A DNA stretch of 64,000 bases from contig JAFZOU010000050.1 in assembly GCA_017550525.1 (NCBI GenBank), forward strand, positions 48,604 to 112,603. The letters are read 5' to 3'. This document shows positions 52,717 through 60,975 of this stretch, in pieces. The translations under genes were made by a program, and so were the position numbers. A model generated the notes under the pieces. It was not told where the DNA came from, made no database searches, and was given only the letters and a program-made list of their open reading frames with translations. Source of the DNA: Bacteroidales bacterium (GTDB lineage Bacteria > Bacteroidota > Bacteroidia > Bacteroidales > UBA932). Each line of letters begins with the position of its first letter. Position 1 is the first letter of the stretch.

Positions 52717-53484
52717 GTGTACGCACTCATCACAGGCGGTAGTTCAGGGATGGGGCTGGAATATGCCCGTCAGCTGGCTGCAAAAGGATTCAACCTCCTC
52801 CTGGTAAGTAACCGGGAGGAGGAACTTCTTACTGCGAAGGAGGAACTGTCCGGATTATGGCCCATAGAAGTTGTTACACGCTACCAGGACCTTGCCGCCC
52901 TAGATGCCGCAGACACCCTCCACACCTGGTGTACGGAGGAACTTGGCATTATCCCGGACGTTCTTGTAAATAATGCCGGAATGTTCTTTTTCAAGGAGCT
53001 CTGCGCCACTGACCTGAATCTTGTCCAGACAATGGTGAATCTCCATGTGAACACCATCACAAGAAGCTGTATCCTTTTTGGAGAGGATATGAAAAAACGG
53101 GGCTCAGGATACATCCTTATAATGGCTTCGATGGCTGCCCGTATCCCCGCCCCCGGCATCACAATCTACTCCGCCACAAAAGCCTACCTCAAAAGTTTCG
53201 GCCGTTCGCTCTCCTATGAGCTCAAGCCCCACGGCGTAGGCGTCACCACCGTGTGCCCCGCCGCCATTGCCACGCCGCTGTACAGGCTCAAGCCAAGTCT
53301 GATGAATCTGGGTCTCAAGACCGGGGTTATCCATTCCCCCCGTTGGCTTGTCAGGAAAGCCCTCAGGGCATTGTTCCGTAAGCGCAGGGTCATCTCTCCC
53401 TCCTTTGAGAACTTCCTGGTTCCCTTCCTCTACCGCCTCCTTCCCGGTCCCCTCATCGCCTACCTCTGGAAAAAGATCAAATAG
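52717..53484 (+). CDS. SDR family NAD(P)-dependent oxidoreductase
   Basis: 255 residues starting at GTG, 2 bases after the mutase stop. The cofactor motif is TGGSSGMG (residues 6-13), NNAG near 89, and the catalytic Ser/Tyr/Lys are in MASMAARIPAPG and YSATKAYLKSF. The C-terminal ~60 residues (RKALRALFRKRRVISPSFENFLVPFLYRLLPGPLIAYLWKKIK) are basic and hydrophobic and may hold the enzyme at the membrane, as in DltE/YqjQ-like SDRs. Substrate unknown. Confidence 0.87.
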   Translation: MYALITGGSSGMGLEYARQLAAKGFNLLLVSNREEELLTAKEELSGLWPIEVVTRYQDLAALDAADTLHTWCTEELGIIPDVLVNNAGMFFFKELCATDLNLVQTMVNLHVNTITRSCILFGEDMKKRGSGYILIMASMAARIPAPGITIYSATKAYLKSFGRSLSYELKPHGVGVTTVCPAAIATPLYRLKPSLMNLGLKTGVIHSPRWLVRKALRALFRKRRVISPSFENFLVPFLYRLLPGPLIAYLWKKIK

Positions 53485-53490
53485 AAGTTC

Positions 53491-53521
53491 TTGCATATTT
53501 CCCGGAAATGGCGTATTTTTG
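53491..53521 (+). promoter_or_regulatory. Promoter of tRNA-Ala
   Basis: TTG at 53491-53493 and TATTTTTG at 53514-53521, 20 bases apart, 13 bases before the tRNA. Confidence 0.7.
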
Positions 53522-53534
53522 CAGTCCTTTCTAC

Positions 53535-53607
53535 GGGGTATTAGCTCAGTTGGTAGAGCGATAGGTTCGCAATCTATAGGTCAGGGGTTCGAATCCCCTA
53601 TGCTCCA
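53535..53607 (+). tRNA. tRNA-Ala(CGC)
   Basis: 73 nt. Acceptor GGGGTAT pairs with ATGCTCC and contains G3-T70, the alanine identity pair. The anticodon stem ATAGG/TCTAT holds the loop TTCGCAA with anticodon CGC. T arm AGGGG TTCGAAT CCCCT. No CCA is encoded. Confidence 0.93.
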
Positions 53608-53621
53608 CAAACACCCCCACG

Positions 53622-53652
53622 TCGGCCTCTCACGCTGTGAGGGCCGATTTTT
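53622..53652 (+). terminator. Terminator after tRNA-Ala
   Basis: TCGGCCTCTCAC / GTGAGGGCCGA with a 3-base loop, followed by TTTTTAG. The descending arm contains GGCCGAT. Confidence 0.8.
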
Positions 53653-53657
53653 AGTTG

Positions 53658-54314
53658 TTAATCCCGCAGATACCCGTGCCGGACCAAATCTTCCCGGCAT
53701 TGGACTGGACTGGTATAGCCGTCCGCTATCACAAAAAGGTTATCGGCCACAGAAGAAATGGCGTCGTAGTTATGGTCGGTGATGATTATGCCGTGGTCTC
53801 CACTCCGCTCGCGGATAAGAGCCTTTACCTCATCGATGTTCACGGGATCTACCTGGGTAAATGGCTCGTCCAAAATGTAGAAAGGGGCGTCGCTGAACAG
53901 TACCAGATACAGTTCCGCCAGCCTGGCTTCCCCGCCGGAGAGCTCATATATGGGTGAATCGTAATACCGTGAGAACTTTGGGACGCGGTTCACGAATGTC
54001 CAGTAGTTCACACCATACAAGTCAAAGGCCCGGTGGAGTTGCATCCCTTCCGGAATCAGGCGTCCTTGCGGAAGATACTTTATGTGTCGGCCGATAACAT
54101 ACCTGTCGATAGGATGTTCGTCAATACTCACCATCACGTTCTCTACCCGGAGGCCGCCCATGAGGGCACGGAACATACAGGATTTGCCGGCACCGTTGCG
54201 GCCCAGAAGGCCGGTAACCATTCCTGTCTCGGAGGTGATATAGCCGCCGCTCAGGACCGTCCTCTGACCAAATCGGACCACCACACTGTCCACTATGAGT
54301 TTGTGCTTATCCAT
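53658..54314 (-). CDS. ABC transporter ATP-binding protein
   Basis: 218 residues. Walker A GLLGRNGAGKSCMF, signature LSGGEARLAEL, Walker B FYILDEPFTQVD and H-loop ITDHNYD (with Asp-His) are present. The overall layout is of a single ABC domain, close in style to LptB-like or bacteriocin-type exporters. Its start overlaps the small membrane protein gene by 8 bases, so the three genes 55498-53658 form an operon, with the membrane partner supplied by the 105-residue protein or elsewhere. Confidence 0.85.
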   Translation of the reverse strand: MDKHKLIVDSVVVRFGQRTVLSGGYITSETGMVTGLLGRNGAGKSCMFRALMGGLRVENVMVSIDEHPIDRYVIGRHIKYLPQGRLIPEGMQLHRAFDLYGVNYWTFVNRVPKFSRYYDSPIYELSGGEARLAELYLVLFSDAPFYILDEPFTQVDPVNIDEVKALIRERSGDHGIIITDHNYDAISSVADNLFVIADGYTSPVQCREDLVRHGYLRD

Positions 54315-54624
54315 AGATCAGATGCATAATGGCCATCAGAACTGCAAGTGAGAGAAAGTCTATCAGAATGACACTGATAAGCAATTTCCTGCGCGAAAGG
54401 CCCAGGTTGATGTAGAAGAAGATGGCGTCCCTGTCACGGAATTGCTTCATCAGATACAGGGTAATGGCAGTAAGAACAGCCTTGATGATGAAAGAATCCA
54501 CCATGAATGCGTAGGAAAAACCGCCGGATTGGAATCCTGCACACACCAGATTATACACTCCCCCTAACAGGAAAATAACTTTTCCATAGCGCCAAGTGAG
54601 TGATATGCGGTCCCTGAGAGTCAT
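54307..54624 (-). CDS. Small membrane protein, likely ABC partner
   Basis: 105 residues from the ATG at 54624; the longer frame would read through the preceding gene's tail. Three hydrophobic segments (GKVIFLLGGVYNLVCAGF, FIIKAVLTAITLYLM, LLISVILIDFLSLAVLMAIMHLIYG). It is too short for a normal permease. It overlaps the ATPase gene by 8 bases. No family recognised. Confidence 0.65.
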   Translation of the reverse strand: MTLRDRISLTWRYGKVIFLLGGVYNLVCAGFQSGGFSYAFMVDSFIIKAVLTAITLYLMKQFRDRDAIFFYINLGLSRRKLLISVILIDFLSLAVLMAIMHLIYG

Positions 54625-54664
54625 CAGTGTTCTGGCCGATAAATTTCGATTTATATTAGTGAAC

Positions 54665-55498
54665 TTATTCTGCCGGGACGAAGTACTCTTTTTTGAAAAA
54701 TAGAGGCCAATAGATCCCTTCATGATTCCGTTCGTACCAGAACCACCTTCCATCGGCACAGAATGTCTGACAGTCGAATTGCAAAAACTCTTTTTTGAGC
54801 GCTGCCGTAAGGCGGACTTGCACTCCCGCCTCTACTTCTTCCGGCCATCTCAGATACTCTACGGTCCAATCCAGTATTCTCCCGGTCTTATCATACTTTG
54901 ACGGGATGATCTTTGTTGTTATCCTGAACCCTTTCAATTCCGGAAAGCCTCTGTGATTAAACTTCTTGGGTAATTCTTGAAGCATCAGATCCCTGCTTAT
55001 CGTCCCTTTGTGCCGTTTATTTTGATAATGACGGGAGGCCGTCACAACACCAGATTTGATGATAAGTTCTACCTCGGTCTCATTCAAATCATCCCATCCA
55101 ATTCCCGACATACAAAGGACAGGGCCGGTCCCGCAAATGACAGTCCCGCTGAACCAAGAGGCAAAAATGTTACCGCGACTGTCTTTGAAATCCTTTAAGG
55201 CATCCCTAAAATCGGCCTTGTCTGACCCCGTTTTCAAAGTATCCAGATAGAGTTTATTGCCATCTACACGCCACGTGGCCACATAACCCCGGAAGTTCCA
55301 GGAAAAGAATTCATTGAAGCCGACTTGATCCCTTAATGAGCAATAGTGCAAAGAATCCAGTTGACCCAGCGGGGCGGTGTTTATAGCATACTTGACATTG
55401 TTCATAATGAGCGTGTCGCGTATCTGACGCGTCGTGCTGCTCCAGCAATAAAGCGGGAGCAACAATAGGAGTAACAGTATGATAGCGCGGTTTTTCAT
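54665..55498 (-). CDS. Secreted protein of unknown function
   Basis: 277 residues. The signal peptide MKNRAIILLLLLLLPLYCWS is followed by a soluble domain with FNEFFSWNFRGYVATWRVDGNKLYLD, SWFSGTVICGTGPVLC and WFWYERNHEGIYWPLFFKKEYF. I do not recognise a family. Proteins of this size with these WRV/ YLD features occur beside small ABC systems and may belong to a peptide-related locus, but this is speculation. It lies 40 bases before the small membrane protein. Confidence 0.7.
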   Translation of the reverse strand: MKNRAIILLLLLLLPLYCWSSTTRQIRDTLIMNNVKYAINTAPLGQLDSLHYCSLRDQVGFNEFFSWNFRGYVATWRVDGNKLYLDTLKTGSDKADFRDALKDFKDSRGNIFASWFSGTVICGTGPVLCMSGIGWDDLNETEVELIIKSGVVTASRHYQNKRHKGTISRDLMLQELPKKFNHRGFPELKGFRITTKIIPSKYDKTGRILDWTVEYLRWPEEVEAGVQVRLTAALKKEFLQFDCQTFCADGRWFWYERNHEGIYWPLFFKKEYFVPAE

Positions 55499-55564
55499 AT
55501 AGGGAATATGCCTGCAATTATAGTGCCTCTGCCGGGTCCAATTCTTTCTTGGTAACGTGCATAA

Positions 55565-56130
55565 CTATGTGTTTGGGCTATCACTTTGGGCGAGGTTGGA
55601 TTTCGTGCTACCAACCTCGCCAACACAAACACCATTTGAGGCATCTCTAGGCATCAATCCGTGAGCGAGGTTGGTCCCAGAAAAACCAACCTCGCCCAGG
55701 GAGCCACCTGCTGCCGGTACTCGCCACGTGCATTTAATGCCGATTTTGCCCACAGTGAGTACCCAACGGTACTGAGCACGTGCAATATATGCCGAAAGTG
55801 CACGCAGTGAGTACCAACCGCTACACTGGATAAAGTGATCATAGCCCTTACCAGACACATAGACACATACTTCAGCCACACATCCCCTGCAGTGTAGCCC
55901 TGTGGACCAGGTCCACGGGGTGTTACCGTTACATATCGGTAAGTGTTTACGAAACTTAAGCGACACGATGTGGCCTCAGAATGGTCTGTAAGCCGTGGTG
56001 GTGTCTTTTACCCCGACATCTGGAACCTGGTTAAACGACACTATGCGGCCTCAGAAGTATCTGTAGTGGGTGATAGTGCCATTTAAGTTTCTGACAGTCA
56101 GGACATAACACTCCACCGCAAGGGGACAAA
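55565..56130. repeat. Repeat-dense intergenic region
   Basis: No gene is visible. From left to right: two GCGAGGTTGG...CCAACCTCGC palindromes (about 55588-55621 and 55664-55700); two ~47-bp units each framed by GTAC...GAGTACC (about 55712-55828); one TGGACCAGGTCCA (55903-55915); two ~58-bp units sharing CGACAC-ATG-GGCCTCAGAA (about 55961-56090); and an arm of the MITE-like element, CTCCACCGCAAGGGGA (about 56110-56126). An open frame on the minus strand (55565-55966) is only these repeats. Confidence 0.75.
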
Positions 56131-56157
56131 CGTTAAGGAGTGGGAAATACACACAAT

Positions 56158-56193
56158 AAAAAAAGCCAGCCGCGTAAAGCGACTGGCTTTTTT
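56158..56193. terminator. Terminator after the Hc1 gene
   Basis: AAAAAGCCAG / CTGGCTTTTTT with a 13-base loop, 20 bases after the stop. A/T runs on both sides allow two-way function. Confidence 0.85.
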
Positions 56194-56212
56194 AATGGAA
56201 TACGATCCAGGA

Positions 56213-56365
56213 TTAGATGCTGGCCTTACGATATTCCTTACCGAGTTTCTCGAGGGCGAGGGTAGCCTTGCGAACGCGAGCGCGTGCAGCCTTGTTTTCC
56301 TTCTTGTCGATGTCCTTCTCGATAGCAGCGATCTGCTCCTTAATCTTTGCAATAATTGCGTCCAT
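56213..56365 (-). CDS. Histone H1-like DNA-binding protein (Hc1 family)
   Basis: 50 residues: an acidic/basic helix (MDAIIAKIKEQIAAIEKDID) followed by the lysine/arginine-rich KAARARVRKATLALEKLGKEYRKAS. The second half matches the small Bacteroides Hc1-like proteins (pattern KAAGTRARKASLEIEKLxKEFRK). These bind DNA non-specifically and may compact the nucleoid. It is flanked upstream by a 180-bp A/T-rich region and downstream by a strong terminator, so it is a single-gene transcript. Confidence 0.85.
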   Translation of the reverse strand: MDAIIAKIKEQIAAIEKDIDKKENKAARARVRKATLALEKLGKEYRKASI

Positions 56366-56542
56366 GGTGTGTTGGTTTAGAGGTTAATAATTAATGTATT
56401 AATTGTAAAAAGTTTGCTGGATTTTATTTTTCCGAGTGCTAATTTACTGAAAACAAACAATTTTCCAAACTTTTTTTACAAAAAAATGCATTAAAAACGC
56501 CTATAAAGCCGATTTTTTGGCATTTTCCACCACAAAAGCACC

Positions 56543-56884
56543 TTACTTGCCCCCAAAAATGGTGGAATCAAGCTCTAGAAGCCTCATACGCTGCAAGATA
56601 GCTGGGACATCCTTTTCAATGAATTCCTTCCTCTGAGCGGCAAGGACGGTGTCCCGGGCGTCATCGGCCACAAAGTAGCCTATTCCCCTCTTGTTGAAGA
56701 TGATTCCGTCGGCGGTAAGTTTCTCGTAGGAGCGCATCATGGTGTTGGGATTCACGCCTATATCGGCCCCGTATTCCCTGACGGAAGGGATCCTGTCCCC
56801 TCCTTTCAGTTCCCCGGACAGAATGCGGTCGCAGATGACGTCCACAATCTGGAGGTAGATTGGTTTATCTGTATTGAAGTTCAT
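56543..56884 (-). CDS. GntR family regulator, YtrA subfamily
   Basis: 113 residues. The winged helix (MNFNTDKPIYLQIVDVICDRILSGELKGGDRIPSVREYGADIGVNPNTMMRSYEKLTADGIIFNKRGIGYFV) is followed by only ~40 residues of helix, the short effector part that defines YtrA. Such repressors control adjacent ABC transporter genes. It is the last gene of the ABC operon and probably binds the inverted repeat at 58566-58587 before the first gene. Confidence 0.92.
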   Translation of the reverse strand: MNFNTDKPIYLQIVDVICDRILSGELKGGDRIPSVREYGADIGVNPNTMMRSYEKLTADGIIFNKRGIGYFVADDARDTVLAAQRKEFIEKDVPAILQRMRLLELDSTIFGGK

Positions 56885-56894
56885 AGTCTATCTT

Positions 56895-57716
56895 TTAATG
56901 TTGAAGGGTTTTGATCCTGTACCATACTCCCCATCCAAGGCCCACTGAGCAGAGGCAGGAGAATATTACGCCGCCATTGATTATTCCATTTGTCCAGCGG
57001 ACAATGGTGTCTTCGTCAAAGTTTTCAAAATCAAGATTCTCAAAGATGGGAGGCATCACAAGACCCATCACAAGAGAAAGTACAGTAGATAGACCGAACA
57101 GGATGGCAAGGGCGCCCACAAGCTTGTTTCTCTTGAAGCAAATTCCGCAAAGGAGGAAATAGAGGAAACTGCAGATGTAACTGGCGATGCTGGGAACAGT
57201 CATCGTAGATGGAGTTATTCTGAATGGAGACTCCGCATTGATCTGGGCCAGGCCTTCGATAAGTTTTATGTAGGCCGATGAAAAACTAGTCACCAGCGCC
57301 TTGCCGTAAGTGGGATCCACCAGGCTCAGGAAGCCGTCCAGAAGAAGGTATACAGCCATAAAGAGGAAGGGTATCACCACAATTGTGATAAGGAGCATGG
57401 ACACGAATTTCTCACCTTTTGAGGCGGGAAGCATAAGGTATGCGCTACCTGCTTTCTTCTCTGTAAGATGGCCATAGGTGCGAACCTGATACAGTTCAAG
57501 TGCCATGAATGCCAGGGCAAACACCACTACGCGGGCTTCGATTACCGGAGTGTGCCATTCCTGAGTAAACACCAGTGAGAAAAGAAGCCATGTAACATAG
57601 AAGATGGCGCTTGCGCCGCCTATGAGGATGGCAGCCTTTGAGTGATTGCGCCACATCTGGGTAAGGTCATATTTGAAATAGGTCCAGAACCTCTGGAAAG
57701 AAAAAACCTGATTCAT
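56895..57716 (-). CDS. ABC transporter membrane protein
   Basis: 273 residues with six hydrophobic segments (AAILIGGASAIFYVTWLLFSL, VVVFALAFMALELYQ, FVSMLLITIVVIPFLFMAVYLLL, IASYICSFLYFLLCGICF, GALAILFGLSTVLSLVMGLV, GVIFSCLCSVGLGWGVWY). This is an ABC-2-like permease style. It lies between the ATPase (12 bases upstream) and the GntR gene (10 bases downstream). Together they look like a YtrBC-type envelope-stress exporter; substrate unknown. Confidence 0.85.
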   Translation of the reverse strand: MNQVFSFQRFWTYFKYDLTQMWRNHSKAAILIGGASAIFYVTWLLFSLVFTQEWHTPVIEARVVVFALAFMALELYQVRTYGHLTEKKAGSAYLMLPASKGEKFVSMLLITIVVIPFLFMAVYLLLDGFLSLVDPTYGKALVTSFSSAYIKLIEGLAQINAESPFRITPSTMTVPSIASYICSFLYFLLCGICFKRNKLVGALAILFGLSTVLSLVMGLVMPPIFENLDFENFDEDTIVRWTNGIINGGVIFSCLCSVGLGWGVWYRIKTLQH

Positions 57717-57728
57717 ATCCTTAATATA

Positions 57729-58558
57729 TTAGAGGTTGAACATTGCCTTGATAACGTCCTTATGGGCGTGAACCGTGTTGAAGAAGGCTTCCACGTTAAC
57801 CTTGCTTTCCTCCCCGGTAGTATTGGGATACACCTGGATGCATCCGCCGGGAGTCTGCTCAAGATAAAGGGCATCGGCCTTAATCTGAGTGCCGTAGTCA
57901 AAGAAGAGTTTCTCTGAAATCTCCTGCATAGTAGCGTTCACCAGCACTTCCTGATTGTCAAGGATGATGATGGGATCTATGATATTCTCAAGGTCCCTCA
58001 CCTGGTGGGTGGAGATTATGAGGGTGGAATCCTCTGAAGTGTACTTTGTGACGGCCTTTCTGAACTGCGCCTTGGAAGGGATGTCAAGGCCGTTTGTAGG
58101 CTCATCCATATAATAATATTTGGCATTGCACGCCAGAGCGAAGGCAATCCAGGTCTTCTTGAGCTGACCTGCAGACATTGCGTCCATTTTCTGATCGGCC
58201 GATACTTCCAGCTCAGAAAGGATGGTGAAGAACTTGTCAAGGTCAAACCCTGGCCAGAACACGCCGTGTTCCTTTGCAAAACTGACGGCCTTGGCGTGGA
58301 CGGGAGTCACTTCATCGGCCAGATAGAACTGGTCTGAAAGCAGAGAGGGTTCACGGTTGAAAGGATTGCGCCCGTCAACTGTGATACTCCCCTCCAGGGG
58401 CTTCTTGAGGCCGCAGAGGAGAGTGAGAAGGGTGGTCTTGCCCACTCCGTTCTCTCCAAGAAGGCCGTAGATATTGCCCTCTGAGGCCTTCAGGGAGATG
58501 TTTTTCAGTACTGACTTAGGTCCGTAACTGAATCCGAGATTAGAAATTTGAATCATAT
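57729..58558 (-). CDS. ABC transporter ATP-binding protein (YtrB-like)
   Basis: 276 residues from the ATG at 58558 (MIQISNLGFSYG); the longer frame would run through the promoter and operator. Walker A GLLGENGVGKTTLL, Walker B YYMDEPTNGLD and the H-loop ISTHQ are clear; the signature is MSAGQLKKTW, less conserved than LSGGQ. A ~90-residue C-terminal extension (VLVNATMQEISEKLFF...) follows. First gene of the ATPase-permease-GntR operon. Confidence 0.88.
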
Positions 58559-58565
58559 CGTTTGC

Positions 58566-58587
58566 GTGTATTAGTTTATTAGTACAC
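58566..58587. promoter_or_regulatory. Likely GntR/YtrA operator
   Basis: GTGTA-x-TA...TA-x-TACAC: a 22-bp inverted repeat with 8 of 11 positions paired, placed between the -7 box (58597-58590) and the ATG of the ATPase gene. The form matches the GTGTA-N-TA...TACAC type bound by YtrA-subfamily regulators, and the operon codes one. Confidence 0.65.
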
Positions 58588-58589
58588 CG

Positions 58590-58597
58590 CAAAGGTA
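58590..58597 (-). promoter_or_regulatory. -7 box of the ABC-GntR operon
   Basis: TACCTTTG on the minus strand, directly beside the operator-like repeat. Confidence 0.6.
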
Positions 58598-58608
58598 CGA
58601 ACAAATTT

Positions 58609-59262
58609 TTAATCTCCAAATATTTTTTTCACTTTTTTTACTTTTGTGTCCAAAAACATTGACTGGGGGTTTGTGCCGGGGATTCCCTGGGGCACATCCA
58701 TACCAAGGATGGCAAAAATTTGCTCCCAGTAAACGGGCATAGTGCCGTCCGAGGCCAGGAAGTTCATAGGCTCAGAGTCGAAGACCTGCTCCCCCGAGGC
58801 CGACAGATAACTGAGCTGGACAAGTTCAGAGCAGTACAGTTCCTCATTGTCGGGCAAGAAGCGGGAGTCGTAGGCACGGCCGCAGTAAGTTTTGGCGCGC
58901 TCTACGGCAGCATCGGCATCAACTCCCTGAACCCGGCCGATAAAAAACTCCGGAAGTGAACCGTCCCTGAGCGTAAAGTCAGAAAGGAAGGTATCCAGAG
59001 GATGGCGGTCCACTCCGTGCTTAATGGTGGCGTCAATAATCCAGGTGCTGTCTCCCCTCACCTCCGCAATTGCAACGTGGATAAGGTTAAGGCCGTCTTT
59101 CCCCGTGGAGGCCGATATTGCCGCATCCATAGAATCCGGCTCAATGCTGTAATCTATTGGTATACCCACAAATACAAGGTCTCCGTTACGGAGCGTTGCA
59201 TCCGGCTGACGGCAGGAGAACGCCGCCAGAACCAGCAGAATAAACTCTAAATAATGTTTCAT
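58609..59262 (-). CDS. YiiX/YebB-like NlpC/P60-related cysteine hydrolase
   Basis: 217 residues from the ATG at 59262. A lipoprotein-type signal (MKHYLEFILLVLAAFSC, Cys17) is followed by RNGDLVFVG, HVAIAEV and the catalytic Cys in LYCSELVQLSYLSA; His and Cys occur in the permuted order (HVAI before CSEL) of YiiX/LRAT-type papain-fold enzymes. Substrates are unknown: amide or ester bonds in lipids or wall peptides. It is divergent from the histidine-degradation operon. Confidence 0.83.
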   Translation of the reverse strand: MKHYLEFILLVLAAFSCRQPDATLRNGDLVFVGIPIDYSIEPDSMDAAISASTGKDGLNLIHVAIAEVRGDSTWIIDATIKHGVDRHPLDTFLSDFTLRDGSLPEFFIGRVQGVDADAAVERAKTYCGRAYDSRFLPDNEELYCSELVQLSYLSASGEQVFDSEPMNFLASDGTMPVYWEQIFAILGMDVPQGIPGTNPQSMFLDTKVKKVKKIFGD

Positions 59263-59297
59263 ACTGCAAATATGGCACTTTTCTGAGAAAAAATGAC

Positions 59298-59305
59298 TAA
59301 CTTTG
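59298..59305 (+). promoter_or_regulatory. -7 box of the hut operon
   Basis: TAACTTTG, 20 bases before the ATG at 59326. It overlaps the first possible ATG (59293), which is therefore not used. Confidence 0.6.
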
Positions 59306-59325
59306 AAGATACTAAAACTAATGCA

Positions 59326-60975
59326 ATGAAAAGAATCATTGAATGCGTTCCCAATTACAGTGAAGGTAGGGACAAAACCGTCATAGACGCCATTGTAGCG
59401 GCAATTGCGGCCGTAGAAGGCGTCAAGGTACTGGACGTTGATCCCGGAGAAGCCACCAACCGCACGGTGGTAACTTTTGTGGGAGAGCCGGAGCCGGTGT
59501 GCGAGGCCGCTTTCCGCGGCGCCGCCAAGGCTCAGGAACTGATAGATATGAGAAAACACCACGGCGCCCATCCAAGGAGCGGCGCCACTGATGTCCTTCC
59601 CCTTATTCCCGTAGCCGGAATCACACTTGAGGAATGCGCTGAACTTGCCCGCAGCCTTGCAAAAAGGCTCTATGAAGAACTTGGTATCCCCTGCTACTGC
59701 TATGAAGCCGCCGCCTTCAAGCCGGAGCGCAAGAATCTGGCCGTTTGCCGTGAGGGAGAATATGAGGCACTGAAAGAAAAGATGGCCGATGAATCCCGCA
59801 AGCCGGACTTCGGAGGCCCCTGGAATGATGTGGCTGAGAAGGCCGGAGCCACCAATGTTGGTGCCCGCGGCTTCCTTGTTGCAGTAAACTTCAACCTCAA
59901 CACCACCAGCACCCGCCGCGCTATGGCCGTGGCCTTCGACGTCCGTGAAAAGGGCCGTAAGAACCCTTCCGGAGAAGGCTGGATCCCCGGTACCCTCAAG
60001 GGCACAAAGGCCATTGGCTGGTACATAGACGAATACGGCATCGCCCAGGTGTCAATGAACATCACGGACATAGACGTCACTCCCCTTCACGTCGCCTTTG
60101 AGGAGGTTTCCGCAAAAGCAGCCGCCCGCGGCCTGAGGGTAACTGGCGCAGAGATTGTGGGCCTCGTTCCCAAAATGGTCCTCATTGAGGCTGGCCGATA
60201 TTACCTTGAAAAGCAGCAGCGCTCCCTTGGCATATCTGAGCAGGAGATTGTGAAGATTGCCGTAAAGTCAATGTCCCTTGATGACCTTAAGCCCTTCAAC
60301 CCCTCGGAGAAAGTCATTGAATACCTTATAGAAGATAAGAAGAAAGGCCTTGCCCAGATGACCGTTGAAGGCTTCACAAGGGAGACCGCATCTGAATCCC
60401 CCGCCCCGGGCGGCGGCTCAGTGAGCGCAGCAATGGGCGCCTTCGGGGCGGCCCTTGCCACCATGGTAGCAAACCTCTCCTCCCACAACCGCGGCTGGGA
60501 TGCTCGCTGGAAGGAGTTCAGTGACGTGGCGGAGGAAGGACAGGTTCTCCTTGACCGTCTACTCAGTCTTATAGATGAGGACACCGCCGCCTTCAACCGC
60601 ATCATGGACTGCTTCTCAATGCCAAAGGGCACGGATGAAGAAAAGGCCGCAAGGGCCCAGGCCATTGAAGAGGCCACCCTCTTTGCCGCCAAGGTTCCGC
60701 TCTGCACTATGGAAACTGCCCTGAAGGCCCTTCCCCTTGCCCTTCAGATGGCCCGTAGCGGCAATCCTGCCAGCGCTTCAGACGCCGGCGTAGCGGCACT
60801 TGCCGCAGTTGCTGGCATACGCGGCGCCCGCCTCAACGTGCGCATAAACGCAGCCGGGCTCAAGGATAAAACCCAGGCCCAGCCCCTTCTGGAACGTGCA
60901 GACGCAATTGAAGCGGAAGCCCTCCGGCTTGAAAAAGAGGTAATTGAAGTAGTTAACAACCACATAGAACTATGA
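59326..60975 (+). CDS. ftcD: Bifunctional glutamate formiminotransferase / formimino-THF cyclodeaminase
   Basis: 549 residues. The N-terminal transferase domains (IIECVPNYSEGRD, HHGAHPRSGATDVLPLIPVAG, GWYIDEYGIAQVSMNITD) cover ~1-330. The C-terminal cyclodeaminase domain (~345-549) has FTRETASESPAPGGGSVSAAMGA and helical repeats. It moves the formimino group from formiminoglutamate to tetrahydrofolate and releases ammonia, the last step of histidine degradation. The fusion is shared with animals and many Bacteroidota. Its stop overlaps the hutU start (ATGA). Confidence 0.95.
   Translation: MKRIIECVPNYSEGRDKTVIDAIVAAIAAVEGVKVLDVDPGEATNRTVVTFVGEPEPVCEAAFRGAAKAQELIDMRKHHGAHPRSGATDVLPLIPVAGITLEECAELARSLAKRLYEELGIPCYCYEAAAFKPERKNLAVCREGEYEALKEKMADESRKPDFGGPWNDVAEKAGATNVGARGFLVAVNFNLNTTSTRRAMAVAFDVREKGRKNPSGEGWIPGTLKGTKAIGWYIDEYGIAQVSMNITDIDVTPLHVAFEEVSAKAAARGLRVTGAEIVGLVPKMVLIEAGRYYLEKQQRSLGISEQEIVKIAVKSMSLDDLKPFNPSEKVIEYLIEDKKKGLAQMTVEGFTRETASESPAPGGGSVSAAMGAFGAALATMVANLSSHNRGWDARWKEFSDVAEEGQVLLDRLLSLIDEDTAAFNRIMDCFSMPKGTDEEKAARAQAIEEATLFAAKVPLCTMETALKALPLALQMARSGNPASASDAGVAALAAVAGIRGARLNVRINAAGLKDKTQAQPLLERADAIEAEALRLEKEVIEVVNNHIEL

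Noticed and set aside
53535-53607. tRNA-Ala as attachment site of an integrated element
   Set aside because: No integrase gene and no repeated tRNA 3' end were seen; a normal terminator follows the tRNA.
55565-55966. Open frame of 133 codons on the minus strand
   Set aside because: It is made entirely of palindromic and tandem repeats, has no promoter box, and its composition (Cys/Trp/Gly-rich) is unlike proteins nearby.
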